From positions 1 through 64,000 of the forward strand of contig NZ_QMFB01000018.1 in NCBI RefSeq assembly GCF_003285015.1: a stretch of 64,000 bases of DNA. Direction: 5' to 3'. A program made the position numbers and the translations under genes. The notes below the pieces were generated by a model. That model saw only the letters and a program-made list of their open reading frames with translations, made no database searches and was not told where the DNA came from. Shown piece by piece: positions 35,726 to 43,349 of the stretch (its first letter is position 1; the number at the start of each line of letters is the position of its first letter). The DNA comes from Paenibacillus contaminans (GTDB lineage: Bacteria > Bacillota > Bacilli > Paenibacillales > NBRC-103111).

Positions 35726-35741
35726 CTTGACTCCAGTCAAG
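35726..35741. promoter_or_regulatory. Perfect inverted repeat CTTGACT-CC-AGTCAAG
   Basis: The 7-bp arms are perfect and the core TTGAC-N4-GTCAA resembles sites of Crp/Fnr-superfamily proteins. It lies 20 bp upstream of subunit II, after the subunit IIa gene. It could equally be an RNA hairpin in the operon transcript. Confidence 0.4.
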
Positions 35742-35849
35742 TGCGGAAACGACGCGGGAGCCGTTCGTTGCGGTAATGAGCCGGCCGTTCCCGGAGACCT
35801 TTACTTCCTCCCTTGCGTTTTATATTGGTATAAAAAAGCTTTGTTCTCG

Positions 35850-35978
35850 CTACGAACGTGCGATAAACAAGAAAAATACCGCCACCCAGGTTATGACCAG
35901 GAATGCACCCAGCAGCATAACCGATGCGAACGTCCCTCTCAAATCGTGATCATCGTGCTTATCCTTGCGTTTGCTCAT
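35850..35978 (-). CDS. cbaD: Cytochrome c oxidase subunit IIa
   Basis: This 42-residue protein (MSKRKDKHDDHDLRGTFASV, then MLLGAFLVITWVAVFFLFIA, ending RS) is a one-helix subunit of ba3 oxidases (CoxIIa family). The charged N-terminus, the LRGTFASVMLLGAFLVITW helix and the size all fit. The ATG at 35978 follows GGAAAGGAAGG at a slightly long spacing. It is the first gene of the operon IIa-II-I, directly downstream of the Fnr-box promoter. In ba3 enzymes this helix replaces the second helix of subunit II. Confidence 0.85.
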   Translation of the reverse strand: MSKRKDKHDDHDLRGTFASVMLLGAFLVITWVAVFFLFIARS

Positions 35979-36048
35979 AGCGCTGCCTTCCTTTCCGTTC
36001 GCGATTTCGGCCTCGGCCTTCGAACGAGGCGGGACCGGTGATAGCTAC

Positions 36049-36091
36049 ATTGTACGGTGCGCCCGAATGCCGCTCTGTGACAACGGTCACA
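36049..36091 (-). promoter_or_regulatory. Fnr-dependent promoter of the ba3 oxidase operon
   Basis: TGTGA-CAACGG-TCACA (36076-36091) is a perfect Bacillus-type Fnr box. On the minus strand the -10 box TACAAT lies at 36049-36054, giving a start near 36042 and a box centre at about -41.5, the class II activator position. There is no -35 box (ACAGAG), as expected for an activator-dependent promoter. Confidence 0.7.
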
Positions 36092-36156
36092 GTAAATGTT
36101 AAACATTTGTGACCGGAAACGGCCGCCGTACGATATTCGTCAAACGCGCCGCAAAC

Positions 36157-36200
36157 TGTGACATCCATCACAAAAAAGAGCTGCCGAGGTTCGGTATACT
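36157..36200 (+). promoter_or_regulatory. Fnr-dependent promoter of fnr (autoregulation)
   Basis: TGTGA-CATCCA-TCACA (36157-36172) is a second perfect Fnr box. The -10 box TATACT is at 36195-36200, start near 36207, so the box centre is at about -42. The -35 position reads AAAAAG, not a sigma-A hexamer. Fnr should therefore activate its own gene. Confidence 0.7.
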
Positions 36201-36226
36201 AGGGGTAAAGCCGGGAGGGATTCGAA

Positions 36227-36952
36227 ATGGAGACGAACGTACCGACTGCGCGTGCAGACTGTCCGATCCGCAATTCACACTGTTTCTCGCAGGAAAATTT
36301 TCAGAAGCTGATCGATGCGATGACGATGGCGAAGGTGCCGGCGGGTACTTATTTGTACTGGGAGGGCGATGCGGCGGATAAGCTTTTGTATATCCGGTCG
36401 GGACGGGTCAAAATGACGAAGTCCAACAGCGAAGGCAAACAATTTCTGATGTATATGTTCCAGGAAGGGGATTTTCTCGGGCAGCTTGACCCTTACTTCG
36501 ATTCCAAGCAAGGCTTCAATGCATTCGCCGTCGACGACAGCTGGATCGGGACGATTCCGAAATCCGATTTGGAGTCGCTGCTTTGGCAGCAAGGAGAGCT
36601 GGCGGTGGAGTTTATGAAGTGGATGGGGCTCATGCATCGCATGACGCAGACGAAATTCCGCGACATCATGCTTTACGGCAAACCCGGGGCGCTCTGCTCG
36701 ACGCTGATCCGTATGGCCAATACGTTCGGCGTCTCGAATGCGAACGACATTTTCATATCCGAGAAGCTGACCAATACGGATCTTGCCGAATATATCGGAG
36801 CCGCCCGCGAAAGCGTAAACCGGATGCTCGCCGATATGCGCAAAGCGGATGTTATCGATTATGCGAACGGCTACATTACGATCAAAAATATCGATTATTT
36901 AAAAAACATATGCCACTGCGACAACTGCCCGAAAGAAATATGCCGGCTGTAG
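36227..36952 (+). CDS. fnr: Bacillus-type Fnr oxygen-responsive regulator
   Basis: This 241-residue Crp/Fnr protein activates genes at low oxygen. It has a cyclic-nucleotide-binding-like sensor domain (about 20-140), a dimer helix and a winged HTH (about 183-210, LTNTDLAEYIGAARESVNRML). The C-terminus CHCDNCPKEICRL carries Cys231-x2-Cys234-x4-Cys239, the spacing of the [4Fe-4S] ligands in Bacillus subtilis Fnr, and Asp146 (FRDIMLYGKPG) fits its fourth ligand. The cluster is thus at the C-terminus, unlike E. coli FNR. It is divergent from the ba3 oxidase operon, and both promoters carry its box. Confidence 0.9.
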   Translation: METNVPTARADCPIRNSHCFSQENFQKLIDAMTMAKVPAGTYLYWEGDAADKLLYIRSGRVKMTKSNSEGKQFLMYMFQEGDFLGQLDPYFDSKQGFNAFAVDDSWIGTIPKSDLESLLWQQGELAVEFMKWMGLMHRMTQTKFRDIMLYGKPGALCSTLIRMANTFGVSNANDIFISEKLTNTDLAEYIGAARESVNRMLADMRKADVIDYANGYITIKNIDYLKNICHCDNCPKEICRL

Positions 36953-36970
36953 CGCAGCGGCATTTTTTTA
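36938..36970 (+). terminator. fnr terminator
   Basis: ATGCCGGCTG and CAGCGGCAT pair around TAGCG and are followed by TTTTTTT. The left arm includes the last codons and stop of fnr. Confidence 0.82.
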
Positions 36971-37022
36971 TGCTATTCTGTAGGGAATGAAAATTATTTA
37001 TTAGAAGAGGGGACATCACGAC

Positions 37023-37283
37023 ATGAGCGTACATTACGCCATTTCCGAACATTCGCGCCGCCAGGCCGCTCGGATCGAAAACTTTAACCGGCTGGACGAA
37101 TTGCGCGAGCGGCATATCGAGGAAGCCGTAGCCAAATGCTTGCGCGGGGAAGCGTTCTCGGTCGCGGCAATTAATGAAGCAACGGCGGCGATCAACGAGC
37201 TGGCACGGCAAGGCATCGTTCCGACGCGCCAAACGGTCACCGAGCAGATGGTGCGGGACTACGCCGTCAAGCTGAAAGCATAA
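37023..37283 (+). CDS. YpbS-like (DUF2533) protein
   Basis: This 86-residue soluble protein has no membrane helix. It resembles Bacillus YpbS: an HSR.Q start, N.LDELRE.HIEEAVAKCLRGEAFSVAAIN and INELARQGIVPTRQTVTEQMV, which fit the DUF2533 pattern as remembered. The structure looks helical. Function is unknown. ATG follows GAGGGGAC. Single gene between fnr and the STAS/kinase pair, with its own terminator. Confidence 0.7.
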   Translation: MSVHYAISEHSRRQAARIENFNRLDELRERHIEEAVAKCLRGEAFSVAAINEATAAINELARQGIVPTRQTVTEQMVRDYAVKLKA

Positions 37284-37323
37284 CCGGACGAACGACAGCT
37301 TAGCCTGTACGCCGTCAGCGATA

Positions 37324-37374
37324 CCGGCCGCATGACAAAAACAATCGGCGTTATGCCATAGCGGCCTTTTTTTA
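37324..37374 (+). terminator. Probable terminator after the YpbS-like gene
   Basis: GGCCGC (37326-37331) pairs with GCGGCC (37361-37366), with partial pairing inside, and TTTTTTT follows. The loop is long, so the call is moderate. Confidence 0.55.
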
Positions 37375-37731
37375 CATAAGTCCCAGCTTCGTTTTTATCG
37401 CATACTCATCGGGGTATATTAGCATATGGGTCGTCAATCCGACGATCCTAAACAGCTTCTGGTAATGGGCGTTCATGCCGTACGCGTACGTTTGACGGCC
37501 CGCCTTCGCCCCGCCGCGGACGATTCGGATCAGAAGGGCGATTCCTGCGCTGTTTATATAAGGCACGCCGGAGAAGTTCAAAATCAGGCTCGTTCGCCCT
37601 TCGCCAAGCGGCTGGTCCCACGCATGAAGATTCATCAGCATTTCCTCCGCCTGCTTCGTCAAGTCTCCCTTCATATCTACTATCAGCGCGCTGCCCGCAC
37701 TGCGGATTTCCGCTTCAAACGACGTTTCCAT
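37372..37731 (-). CDS. STAS-domain anti-anti-sigma factor-like protein
   Basis: This 119-residue protein has the STAS fold of SpoIIAA/RsbV proteins. The conserved loop is NFSGVPYINSAGIALLIRI near residues 54-72, with the phosphorylatable Ser in INSAG. It starts inside the last codons of the kinase-like gene (20-bp overlap region); the ATG at 37731 has GAGGGG at good spacing. With that partner it probably forms a phosphorylation switch. No sigma-B-type sigma gene follows, so the output may be another sigma factor or the BTAD regulator upstream; this is inference. Confidence 0.85.
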   Translation of the reverse strand: METSFEAEIRSAGSALIVDMKGDLTKQAEEMLMNLHAWDQPLGEGRTSLILNFSGVPYINSAGIALLIRIVRGGAKAGRQTYAYGMNAHYQKLFRIVGLTTHMLIYPDEYAIKTKLGLM

Positions 37732-38170
37732 CACGATCCCCTCTCACGCCACGTTGAAATTGAATTTCGATAAAAGACAAACTGCCTTCGGAGCCGAAAC
37801 GGTAATCGTCTGCCAGCGATGCAATCAAAAACAGCCCCCAGCCCCGGGGATTTTCCGCTTCCCATGGAGCCGAACCCCCGAGCTTTCCGACATGGAGGCC
37901 GATTCCGTGCCCTTCGTCGTATATGCGAAAGACGATTTTATCGCCGGACACGCCCATCGTAACGCGTACGAGCTTTTCCGGGTCGCATGCATGCGCATGC
38001 TCGACTGCGTTAAGGCACGCTTCCGTCACGGCGGTCGCCATATCGTCCAAGCGCGTCTCCGCTTCATCCAATTGACGGACGGCTTCCCGAAGCTGCCCGG
38101 CGATCGTCTTCTCCAGGCCGAATATGCTTTTCATTTGCCATTCCGCTTGCCGGGAAACATCCCATTCCAT
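37715..38170 (-). CDS. RsbW-like anti-sigma factor / serine kinase
   Basis: This 151-residue protein has the GHKL ATPase domain of RsbW/SpoIIAB. The N box is EACLNAVEHAH (about residues 49-60), the G1 box DEGHGIGLHVG (about 85-95), and the G2 box RGWGLFLI (about 109-116). It would phosphorylate the STAS protein encoded next and bind a target in its absence. Genes overlap, so synthesis is coupled. It lies 144 bp after the BTAD regulator gene on the same strand. Confidence 0.87.
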   Translation of the reverse strand: MEWDVSRQAEWQMKSIFGLEKTIAGQLREAVRQLDEAETRLDDMATAVTEACLNAVEHAHACDPEKLVRVTMGVSGDKIVFRIYDEGHGIGLHVGKLGGSAPWEAENPRGWGLFLIASLADDYRFGSEGSLSFIEIQFQRGVRGDRDGNVV

Positions 38171-38314
38171 TCTCGCCTCTCCAATCCGTTAGGAAGGCGC
38201 TGCCTCCCTGCCTCTATGCGAAGATCGCGGTCCGGCAGCCGCCGTCAATTAACCGGCTATTCGTAGGCTGGGCAAAGCTGCGAACGCCCTCTTCGACATC
38301 GATAACCGAAGCGT

Positions 38315-40186
38315 TTAACCGAAAAGCTTCGTTCGCAGCCCCGGGTCCGGCATAACGCCGTACTCGTCCCGGCACATCGCTTCCAAACGGCCGTACCATT
38401 CCTTCGCCTCGTTCTTGCGTCCGAGCTCATATACGGAGCGGATCATCGCATGATAAGCCTGCTCCTTGAAGGGTACGAGACGTATCCATGCTTTCGCAAC
38501 CGTCTCCGCCCGATCGTATTGCCGTGCGCCGTAAGCCGCATCCCATAATTTGTGCAGCAGCCCTTCCTGATAATCCGATAACTGTTCTCGGACAAGCTCC
38601 AGCCAATCCGCGTTCAACGAAGCCGGAAGCAGTTCCCCGTACAACTGGGACGCCTCCTCCATCAGCTCTAGCGCAAGCTCCCGTTCTCCCGAGCCCCACA
38701 GGTTTTCCCCGACCTTGACGAGCGTCCGGTATTTCTCCACATCCACATAATCGAATCCGGCTTCGCTCAAGCGGACGATACCGTCCTTGACGACAACCGC
38801 CTGCTCCAGTCCGAGAAAACGTTCCGCCGTCTGCCTGATCTGATGAACGCAAACGTATATTTGATTGGATACTTTATTGCCTTCGTTCTCGTCCCCGTTA
38901 AAAAGAAGGGAGGCCACTTGGTCCTTCGGAGCGGCGTAGCCCGGCTGAAGCAGCAAAAAGAGGAACAGCTCGAACGCTTTTTTTCGTTTCCAAACGAGTC
39001 GCTGCACCTCCTGTCCTTCCCGGAAAAAGCCAAAGCCGCCGAAGCATCGCACTTTCCACGGAATAGACGTTCGGACGGCAGCAGAATGATCGTCCGTTTG
39101 CATGATATTCCGCTCCGCATCCCGTTCCAACGACAAGGCAAGCCGCTCGATCGGCGGAGGCGCACCGCCATTTGCGCGCAGGCTGGAAAGCCGTTCCTTC
39201 CATCGCTTCGTCTGCCGGTCGTCCTTCGCGGCTAAGCTTACTTCCAGCTTGGCGCACGAGTAAAGCCAAAGCATCCGCACATCGCTTGCTTCATGCTCCC
39301 ATTCATCGATTGTCTGCGTATCGGCAAGCTTCCCCGTACGAAGCTTTGCCCGCAATACCAAAAGCTGCAGGTATGCGGCGTGGTAGTAGTCGAGCTCCTT
39401 CACATCGGCCGTCGCCCGCCCCCGTTCAAGTTCAAGCAGGTAATCCCAGTTCCCGCTTCTGCTTGCATATGCGCATTCGAGGAGCAGCAAGCGGCTATCG
39501 AATTCACCGGCAAGGCCGCTGCCGTTCAGCTTTCTGCGCAAATCGGACAGCCCGTCTTCCCACACTCCGCAGTCCATCGTATAAACGCCGGCGAACAGCC
39601 TGCAAAATGCCGCCGTACAAGCAAGGCGCGGCTGTCCTTCCCGCTCGAACAGGAGAATCGCTTGGCAGTAGCGTTCGGCGCTGCGGCTTTCCTCCAGTCC
39701 GATCAGATGTCCAAGCTCCGCAAGCGCCAAGAGCACCGAACCGGACTGCCCTTCGTCGGCGCGAAGGTTTTCGTCGTGCAGCTGGAGCAGCACGACCTCC
39801 GCTTCGCTTAGTTCCCCCAGCCTGGCGTGAATCGTTGCCAGCAGAGCGCAAGATGCTTGAAACGAGGCGCTCAAGCCTTGCTCAAGAAACGTTTTTACGG
39901 CAAGCAGCGCATACGTTTTGGCTAACGCGAGCTTCCCTTGTCCGGTTAAGTGCTCCGCATAGGCATGCAGCAGTACCGGGGATTTAACGAGCAGCTTGCT
40001 CGGAATTTGGGCCAGCAGCTGTGCGGGCACGAACGTCCCGTTTGCCGACAAGCATTCCAGTTGAAATATCGCTTCATCGAAGCGCTTGCTTGCCAATAAC
40101 TTTCCGACCGCTTCCAGCAACGGTTTCTCACCTCTTGTCGAGCCCATCCCGTTTTGCTTAACGTATTCGACAACTCTGATTGGCAT
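38315..40186 (-). CDS. BTAD-domain (SARP-like) transcriptional regulator
   Basis: This protein of about 623 residues has an N-terminal helical repeat (TPR-like) region (about 10-380), an OmpR-type winged helix (about 395-475; VRCFGGFGFFREGQEVQRLVWKRKKAFELFLFLLLQPG), and a C-terminal bacterial transcriptional activation domain (about 490-620; FDYVDVEKYRTLVK to RDEYGVMPDPGLR). The start is unsure: the frame runs up to 40264 through a dispersed repeat; ATG 40186 abuts GGAAAGGA, ATG 40147 lacks a site, and TTG 40120 has AGAGGTGAG at proper spacing. The effector is unknown. It is in tandem with the kinase/STAS pair. Confidence 0.85.
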   Translation of the reverse strand: MPIRVVEYVKQNGMGSTRGEKPLLEAVGKLLASKRFDEAIFQLECLSANGTFVPAQLLAQIPSKLLVKSPVLLHAYAEHLTGQGKLALAKTYALLAVKTFLEQGLSASFQASCALLATIHARLGELSEAEVVLLQLHDENLRADEGQSGSVLLALAELGHLIGLEESRSAERYCQAILLFEREGQPRLACTAAFCRLFAGVYTMDCGVWEDGLSDLRRKLNGSGLAGEFDSRLLLLECAYASRSGNWDYLLELERGRATADVKELDYYHAAYLQLLVLRAKLRTGKLADTQTIDEWEHEASDVRMLWLYSCAKLEVSLAAKDDRQTKRWKERLSSLRANGGAPPPIERLALSLERDAERNIMQTDDHSAAVRTSIPWKVRCFGGFGFFREGQEVQRLVWKRKKAFELFLFLLLQPGYAAPKDQVASLLFNGDENEGNKVSNQIYVCVHQIRQTAERFLGLEQAVVVKDGIVRLSEAGFDYVDVEKYRTLVKVGENLWGSGERELALELMEEASQLYGELLPASLNADWLELVREQLSDYQEGLLHKLWDAAYGARQYDRAETVAKAWIRLVPFKEQAYHAMIRSVYELGRKNEAKEWYGRLEAMCRDEYGVMPDPGLRTKLFG

Positions 40187-40207
40187 TCCTTTCCGTACAG
40201 CCGCAAC

Positions 40208-40290
40208 AAGGATAAACGGCTTCGCCGTCCTAAACGCTTTCGAAGAAAGCGACTTCGTAAGCATACGCTTAAGGACAGGCGCGTTTACCG
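40208..40290. repeat. Dispersed palindromic repeat, copy 2
   Basis: AAGGATAAACGGCTTCGCC at the left and GACAGGCGCGTTTACCG at the right match copy 1 (6172-6253); the middle (CTTTCGAAGAAAGCGACTTCGTAAGCAT) is also alike. Its translation extends the reading frame of the BTAD regulator just as copy 1 extends thiS. Confidence 0.6.
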
Positions 40291-40330
40291 AGGTTGAGAG
40301 CTGCTTCCACGATATACTTTCTGAGAAACA

Positions 40331-40368
40331 AAAATAACCGGACCGGCGCTCCGCCGATCCGGATTATT
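40331..40368 (-). terminator. RidA-gene terminator
   Basis: On the minus strand AATAATCCGGATCGGCG pairs with CGCCGGTCCGGTTATT, followed by TTTG. It starts directly after the ridA-like stop codon. Confidence 0.8.
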
Positions 40369-40371
40369 CAC

Positions 40372-40839
40372 TTACGCTTTCAAGCTTACGATCATCTCTA
40401 CTTCCGTCGAAGCGCCGAGCGGCAGCGTGTGAATCCCAAGCGCGGCGCGCGCGTGTTTGCCGGCTTCGCCGAACACTTCCACCAGCACTTGGCTGCCGGC
40501 GTTCATGATCGACGGATGCTCCGTAATCGCCTCCGTGCAGCAAAGATAACCGGTTACCTTCACGATTTCGGCGACATTCTCAAGACCTACTGCTTGATCG
40601 AGCGCATCCAGGCAATTAAGCGTGGACAGGGCTGCCGATTTCTGACCTTCTTCGATCGTCACGTTATCGCCGATACGTCCTTTGTAGAGCTGCTCGCCGC
40701 CAGTGAAAGGCAAGTGGCCCGAAACATATGCAATCGTGCCGTTCACTTTCACGCCGATGAACGGACGTTCGGGAGGCGCGGCCGGAGAGGGCTTAAAGCC
40801 GTAGAGCGCTTTCAAAGATTCAAGCTTATCGCGATTCAT
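40372..40839 (-). CDS. RidA/YjgF family protein
   Basis: This 155-residue cytoplasmic protein belongs to the RidA/YjgF superfamily, whose best known members hydrolyse reactive enamines and imines. It is of the longer subgroup (about 150 residues; VKVNGTIAYVSGHLPFTGGEQLYKGRIGDNVTIEEGQKSA, then HPSIMNAGSQVLVEVFGEAGKHARAALGIHTLPLGASTEVEMIV). The Arg of the RidA site corresponds to HARAALG. ATG 40839 follows GGAGGAATTT; the frame extends to 40896 without a site. It is 88 bp from the next gene upstream and probably monocistronic. Confidence 0.87.
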   Translation of the reverse strand: MNRDKLESLKALYGFKPSPAAPPERPFIGVKVNGTIAYVSGHLPFTGGEQLYKGRIGDNVTIEEGQKSAALSTLNCLDALDQAVGLENVAEIVKVTGYLCCTEAITEHPSIMNAGSQVLVEVFGEAGKHARAALGIHTLPLGASTEVEMIVSLKA

Positions 40840-40927
40840 GAAAGAAATTCCTCCAATCGTTATTGTGGCCTGCGCAACAAGAGAGCAACCTCTCACGCTG
40901 CCAGGCCGACTTTACGTATGCGCGCTA

Positions 40928-41305
40928 TCAGATCCAAGCCCGCAAATTCACTTGCTTGATAAAATCCTCCGTACTGGCGACTTCGCTGTTCGTCTCCTGC
41001 ACGGCCTCCGCCGACTCCCCGTTCATCAGAAAGCGGAACAACGGTTCATTCTTCGTGGCAAGCGCATAATCGATCAGTGCCTCGCGTTCGATCCGGTCGG
41101 CCTCCTGCTGAAGCAGCAGCTCCTCCGACTCGATATCGTTCCCCACAACAAAAAAGTGCTTATTTACCTTCGGAACTCTCACTACGTATTCAAAAACGTT
41201 GTCGACATTGCGATCATGCGCAATAATGTACCCGTATTCCCCGATAGGCAAATTTTGCTCGAATGTGTCGGCAATGATTACGATTTTGGAACCCAAACGC
41301 AGCAT
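40928..41305 (-). CDS. Conserved-looking hypothetical protein
   Basis: This 125-residue protein has no signal or membrane helix. The first 60 residues look like a small beta-rich domain (LGSKIVIIADTFEQNLPIGEYGYIIAHDRN), and the rest is acidic and helical (IESEELLLQQEADRIEREALIDYALAT). It begins from ATG after GGAGGGGG. I do not recognise the family. It is next to the ridA-like gene on the same strand, 88 bp away; no terminator was seen between them. Confidence 0.65.
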   Translation of the reverse strand: MLRLGSKIVIIADTFEQNLPIGEYGYIIAHDRNVDNVFEYVVRVPKVNKHFFVVGNDIESEELLLQQEADRIEREALIDYALATKNEPLFRFLMNGESAEAVQETNSEVASTEDFIKQVNLRAWI

Positions 41306-41661
41306 GGGTTTTCCCCCTCCGTGCTTCCTTCTGCGAAGACTTCTAGCAAACTAGCAGTTGTGAATATCGTACTAAAAAAATGAAGAGGTGTCCAATACCC
41401 AAGGCCTATCCGGCGAAAAAAAATGCTTTTTTCCGTCGGGCTGTCCGACATAGCGGCGAGTTCGACGGTTTAAGCGCTATTTGGGACTGACGATCGGTAT
41501 CGGACATCATGGTTCGTTACTGTCTATTATAATCTATTATCGGCTGTCGTAGACCCTATGCGTTTCTGTTTTTTACGATAATGGAAGAAGAAAACGGCTT
41601 TCCGCGGAGGGGGGAGTCGGATGTATTGCCGCTTACTCCTTTGTCTATGCAGCTACAGGCT
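41306..41661. other. Intergenic region between hypothetical gene and yxlG
   Basis: No gene is supported. A hairpin with arms CCGGCGAAAAAA / TTTTTTCCGTCGG lies near 41409-41440. A TATAAT box on the plus strand occurs near 41529, but no gene lies downstream of it on that strand. Confidence 0.45.
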
Positions 41662-42441
41662 TTACGCAAATAACGACTTGCTTTTGAAAATACGCACCGA
41701 GCACACGATCAGCGCCGCAATCAGCGCGAACGAAACGATCAGGCAAAGGGCGAAGCCCGCGCCTCCCTTGCCTTGCGTCAACAAAAGACCCGCATGATCG
41801 GCAAGCTTTGAAGGACTCCACCGCATATATTTGGCGAACAAGCCTCCGGCGATCGACAACCCCATCGCCGCGGCAATCGCCATGAAGGCGATTCCGCCGC
41901 TGCCCTTCAGACTGCTGCTCAGCAGCACCGTGAGCGTCACGATGAACGCAAGCCACAAGCCGTATACGAGAAAGCTTAACCCGACGCGGCCCATATCCAC
42001 GTAGCCGAACAATAGATTCGTATAATACCAGGCGCCGCCGTAGCCTGCCGCGAACGATACGAACGTAAGCGACAGCAGCCCCGCCCATTTGGCCGTAATG
42101 TAAGAAACGTGGGGGACCGGCTTCAGCATAATCATCCCGGCCACTCCGCTTGCCCGTTCGCCGGATACGACCGTCATCGAAGCAAGCACGATGATGAGGA
42201 CGCCGACCGAGCTGAATTGAGAGAGCGTCTGCACGAGCACTTGCTCCGGCGCTGGCACCGGCATTTCGATGACGGTCCCTTCCGGCAAGCCGCCCATGTT
42301 CTCAAGAATTTGCGCCATATAGTAGGTCGTCACCGGCTGCATGATGCCGAGCGCAAGAAAGACGAGCGGCACCCACAGCCATTTGGCATTGCGCTTCATC
42401 TCCATCATCTCTTTGCCGAATAAAGTCATCCACTGGCTCAC
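41662..42441 (-). CDS. yxlG: ABC-2 type permease, YxlG-like
   Basis: This 259-residue membrane protein has six helices, the first at about 20-42, and the ABC-2 pattern with a short periplasmic loop rich in Glu and Pro. It starts within the stop codon of the ATPase gene (ATGA overlap). It is the last gene of the sigY operon, as YxlG is in Bacillus subtilis. The transported compound is unknown; in Bacillus this exporter is linked to SigY control of envelope-related genes. Confidence 0.85.
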   Translation of the reverse strand: MSQWMTLFGKEMMEMKRNAKWLWVPLVFLALGIMQPVTTYYMAQILENMGGLPEGTVIEMPVPAPEQVLVQTLSQFSSVGVLIIVLASMTVVSGERASGVAGMIMLKPVPHVSYITAKWAGLLSLTFVSFAAGYGGAWYYTNLLFGYVDMGRVGLSFLVYGLWLAFIVTLTVLLSSSLKGSGGIAFMAIAAAMGLSIAGGLFAKYMRWSPSKLADHAGLLLTQGKGGAGFALCLIVSFALIAALIVCSVRIFKSKSLFA

Positions 42442-43349
42442 GCTTTCACCGCCTTCATAAATAAATCCTCGAGCGACGCTTGCGCCACTTCGAATTTCAA
42501 GACCGGTACCCGTCCGGCCGCCAAATGCTCCAGCAGCGGCTGTTTGGCCGCCCGGATGTCGGTTACATAAATACGGGCCGTTCTGCCGCTCAGTTCCACT
42601 TCCTTGACATAGTTCTGCGAGCTGACCGCTGCCGCCCAGTTATGCAGGGGCAGCTCCTCCTCCGACTCGATCGTTACGATCGGCTGCCTGTTCGATTCCC
42701 TGATTTCCTGCAGGCTTCCTGCCGCGGCTATCTCTCCGCGATGCATAATCAGCACGTCGTCGCAAATCGCTTCGGCATCGTGCAGCACGTGGGTCGAGAA
42801 GAGGATGGTTGTCTCCTTCCGGATCAGCCGCATCATATCGAGCACCTCGCGCCGGCCGATCGGATCGAGCGCGGAGACCGGCTCGTCGAGCATAAGCAGC
42901 TTCGGCCTATGGATGAGCGCTTGCGCGATGCCGAGCCGCTGCCGCATGCCGCCCGAATAACCGCCGATTTTGCGGTTACCGGCCGCGCCCAGCCCGACGA
43001 GCTCCAGCAGCTCGTTTGTCCGCTCCTTCAATTGCGCCGCAGGCACGAATGCCAGCTTGCCGACATACTCGAGAAACTCGCGGCCCTTCATCCAATTGTA
43101 GAATGCCGGGTACTGCGGCAAATAGCCGATATGCTGCCGCAAATCCCTTGCGGCGATGCCCGGAAACGCGATGCTTCCGTCGGTAGGCGTCAGCAGGCCC
43201 GCCAGCATTTGCAGCGTCGTCGTTTTCCCGGCGCCGTTCGGCCCAAGCAGCGCTACGCAATGCCCCTCCGTAATATCGAAGCTCACGTTTTGAACGGCCG
43301 TCGTTTCGCCGAACCGTTTCACTAGTCCTTTTACCTGAAGAAGCGCCAT
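42438..43349 (-). CDS. yxlF: ABC transporter ATP-binding protein, YxlF-like
   Basis: This 303-residue ATPase energises the YxlG-like permease. The Walker A is GPNGAGKTT (about residues 37-45), the signature YSGGMRQRLG, and the Walker B KLLMLDEPVSALDP, followed by the H-loop STHVLHDAE. The DrrA-type C-terminal extension is about 80 residues. ATG 43349 has GGAGGAAC upstream; the frame to 43556 is a shadow of the preceding gene. The TGATG overlap with yxlE couples translation. Confidence 0.92.
   Translation of the reverse strand: MALLQVKGLVKRFGETTAVQNVSFDITEGHCVALLGPNGAGKTTTLQMLAGLLTPTDGSIAFPGIAARDLRQHIGYLPQYPAFYNWMKGREFLEYVGKLAFVPAAQLKERTNELLELVGLGAAGNRKIGGYSGGMRQRLGIAQALIHRPKLLMLDEPVSALDPIGRREVLDMMRLIRKETTILFSTHVLHDAEAICDDVLIMHRGEIAAAGSLQEIRESNRQPIVTIESEEELPLHNWAAAVSSQNYVKEVELSGRTARIYVTDIRAAKQPLLEHLAAGRVPVLKFEVAQASLEDLFMKAVKA

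Noticed and set aside
36227..36952. Crp/Fnr protein as a generic cAMP receptor
   Set aside because: The C-terminal Cys spacing CxxCxxxxC and the conserved Asp fit Bacillus Fnr, and the neighbouring boxes are of Fnr type.
41500..41560. Small RNA gene driven by the TATAAT box in the gap near 41529
   Set aside because: There is no matching -35 box, no terminator downstream and no conserved structure that could be recognised.
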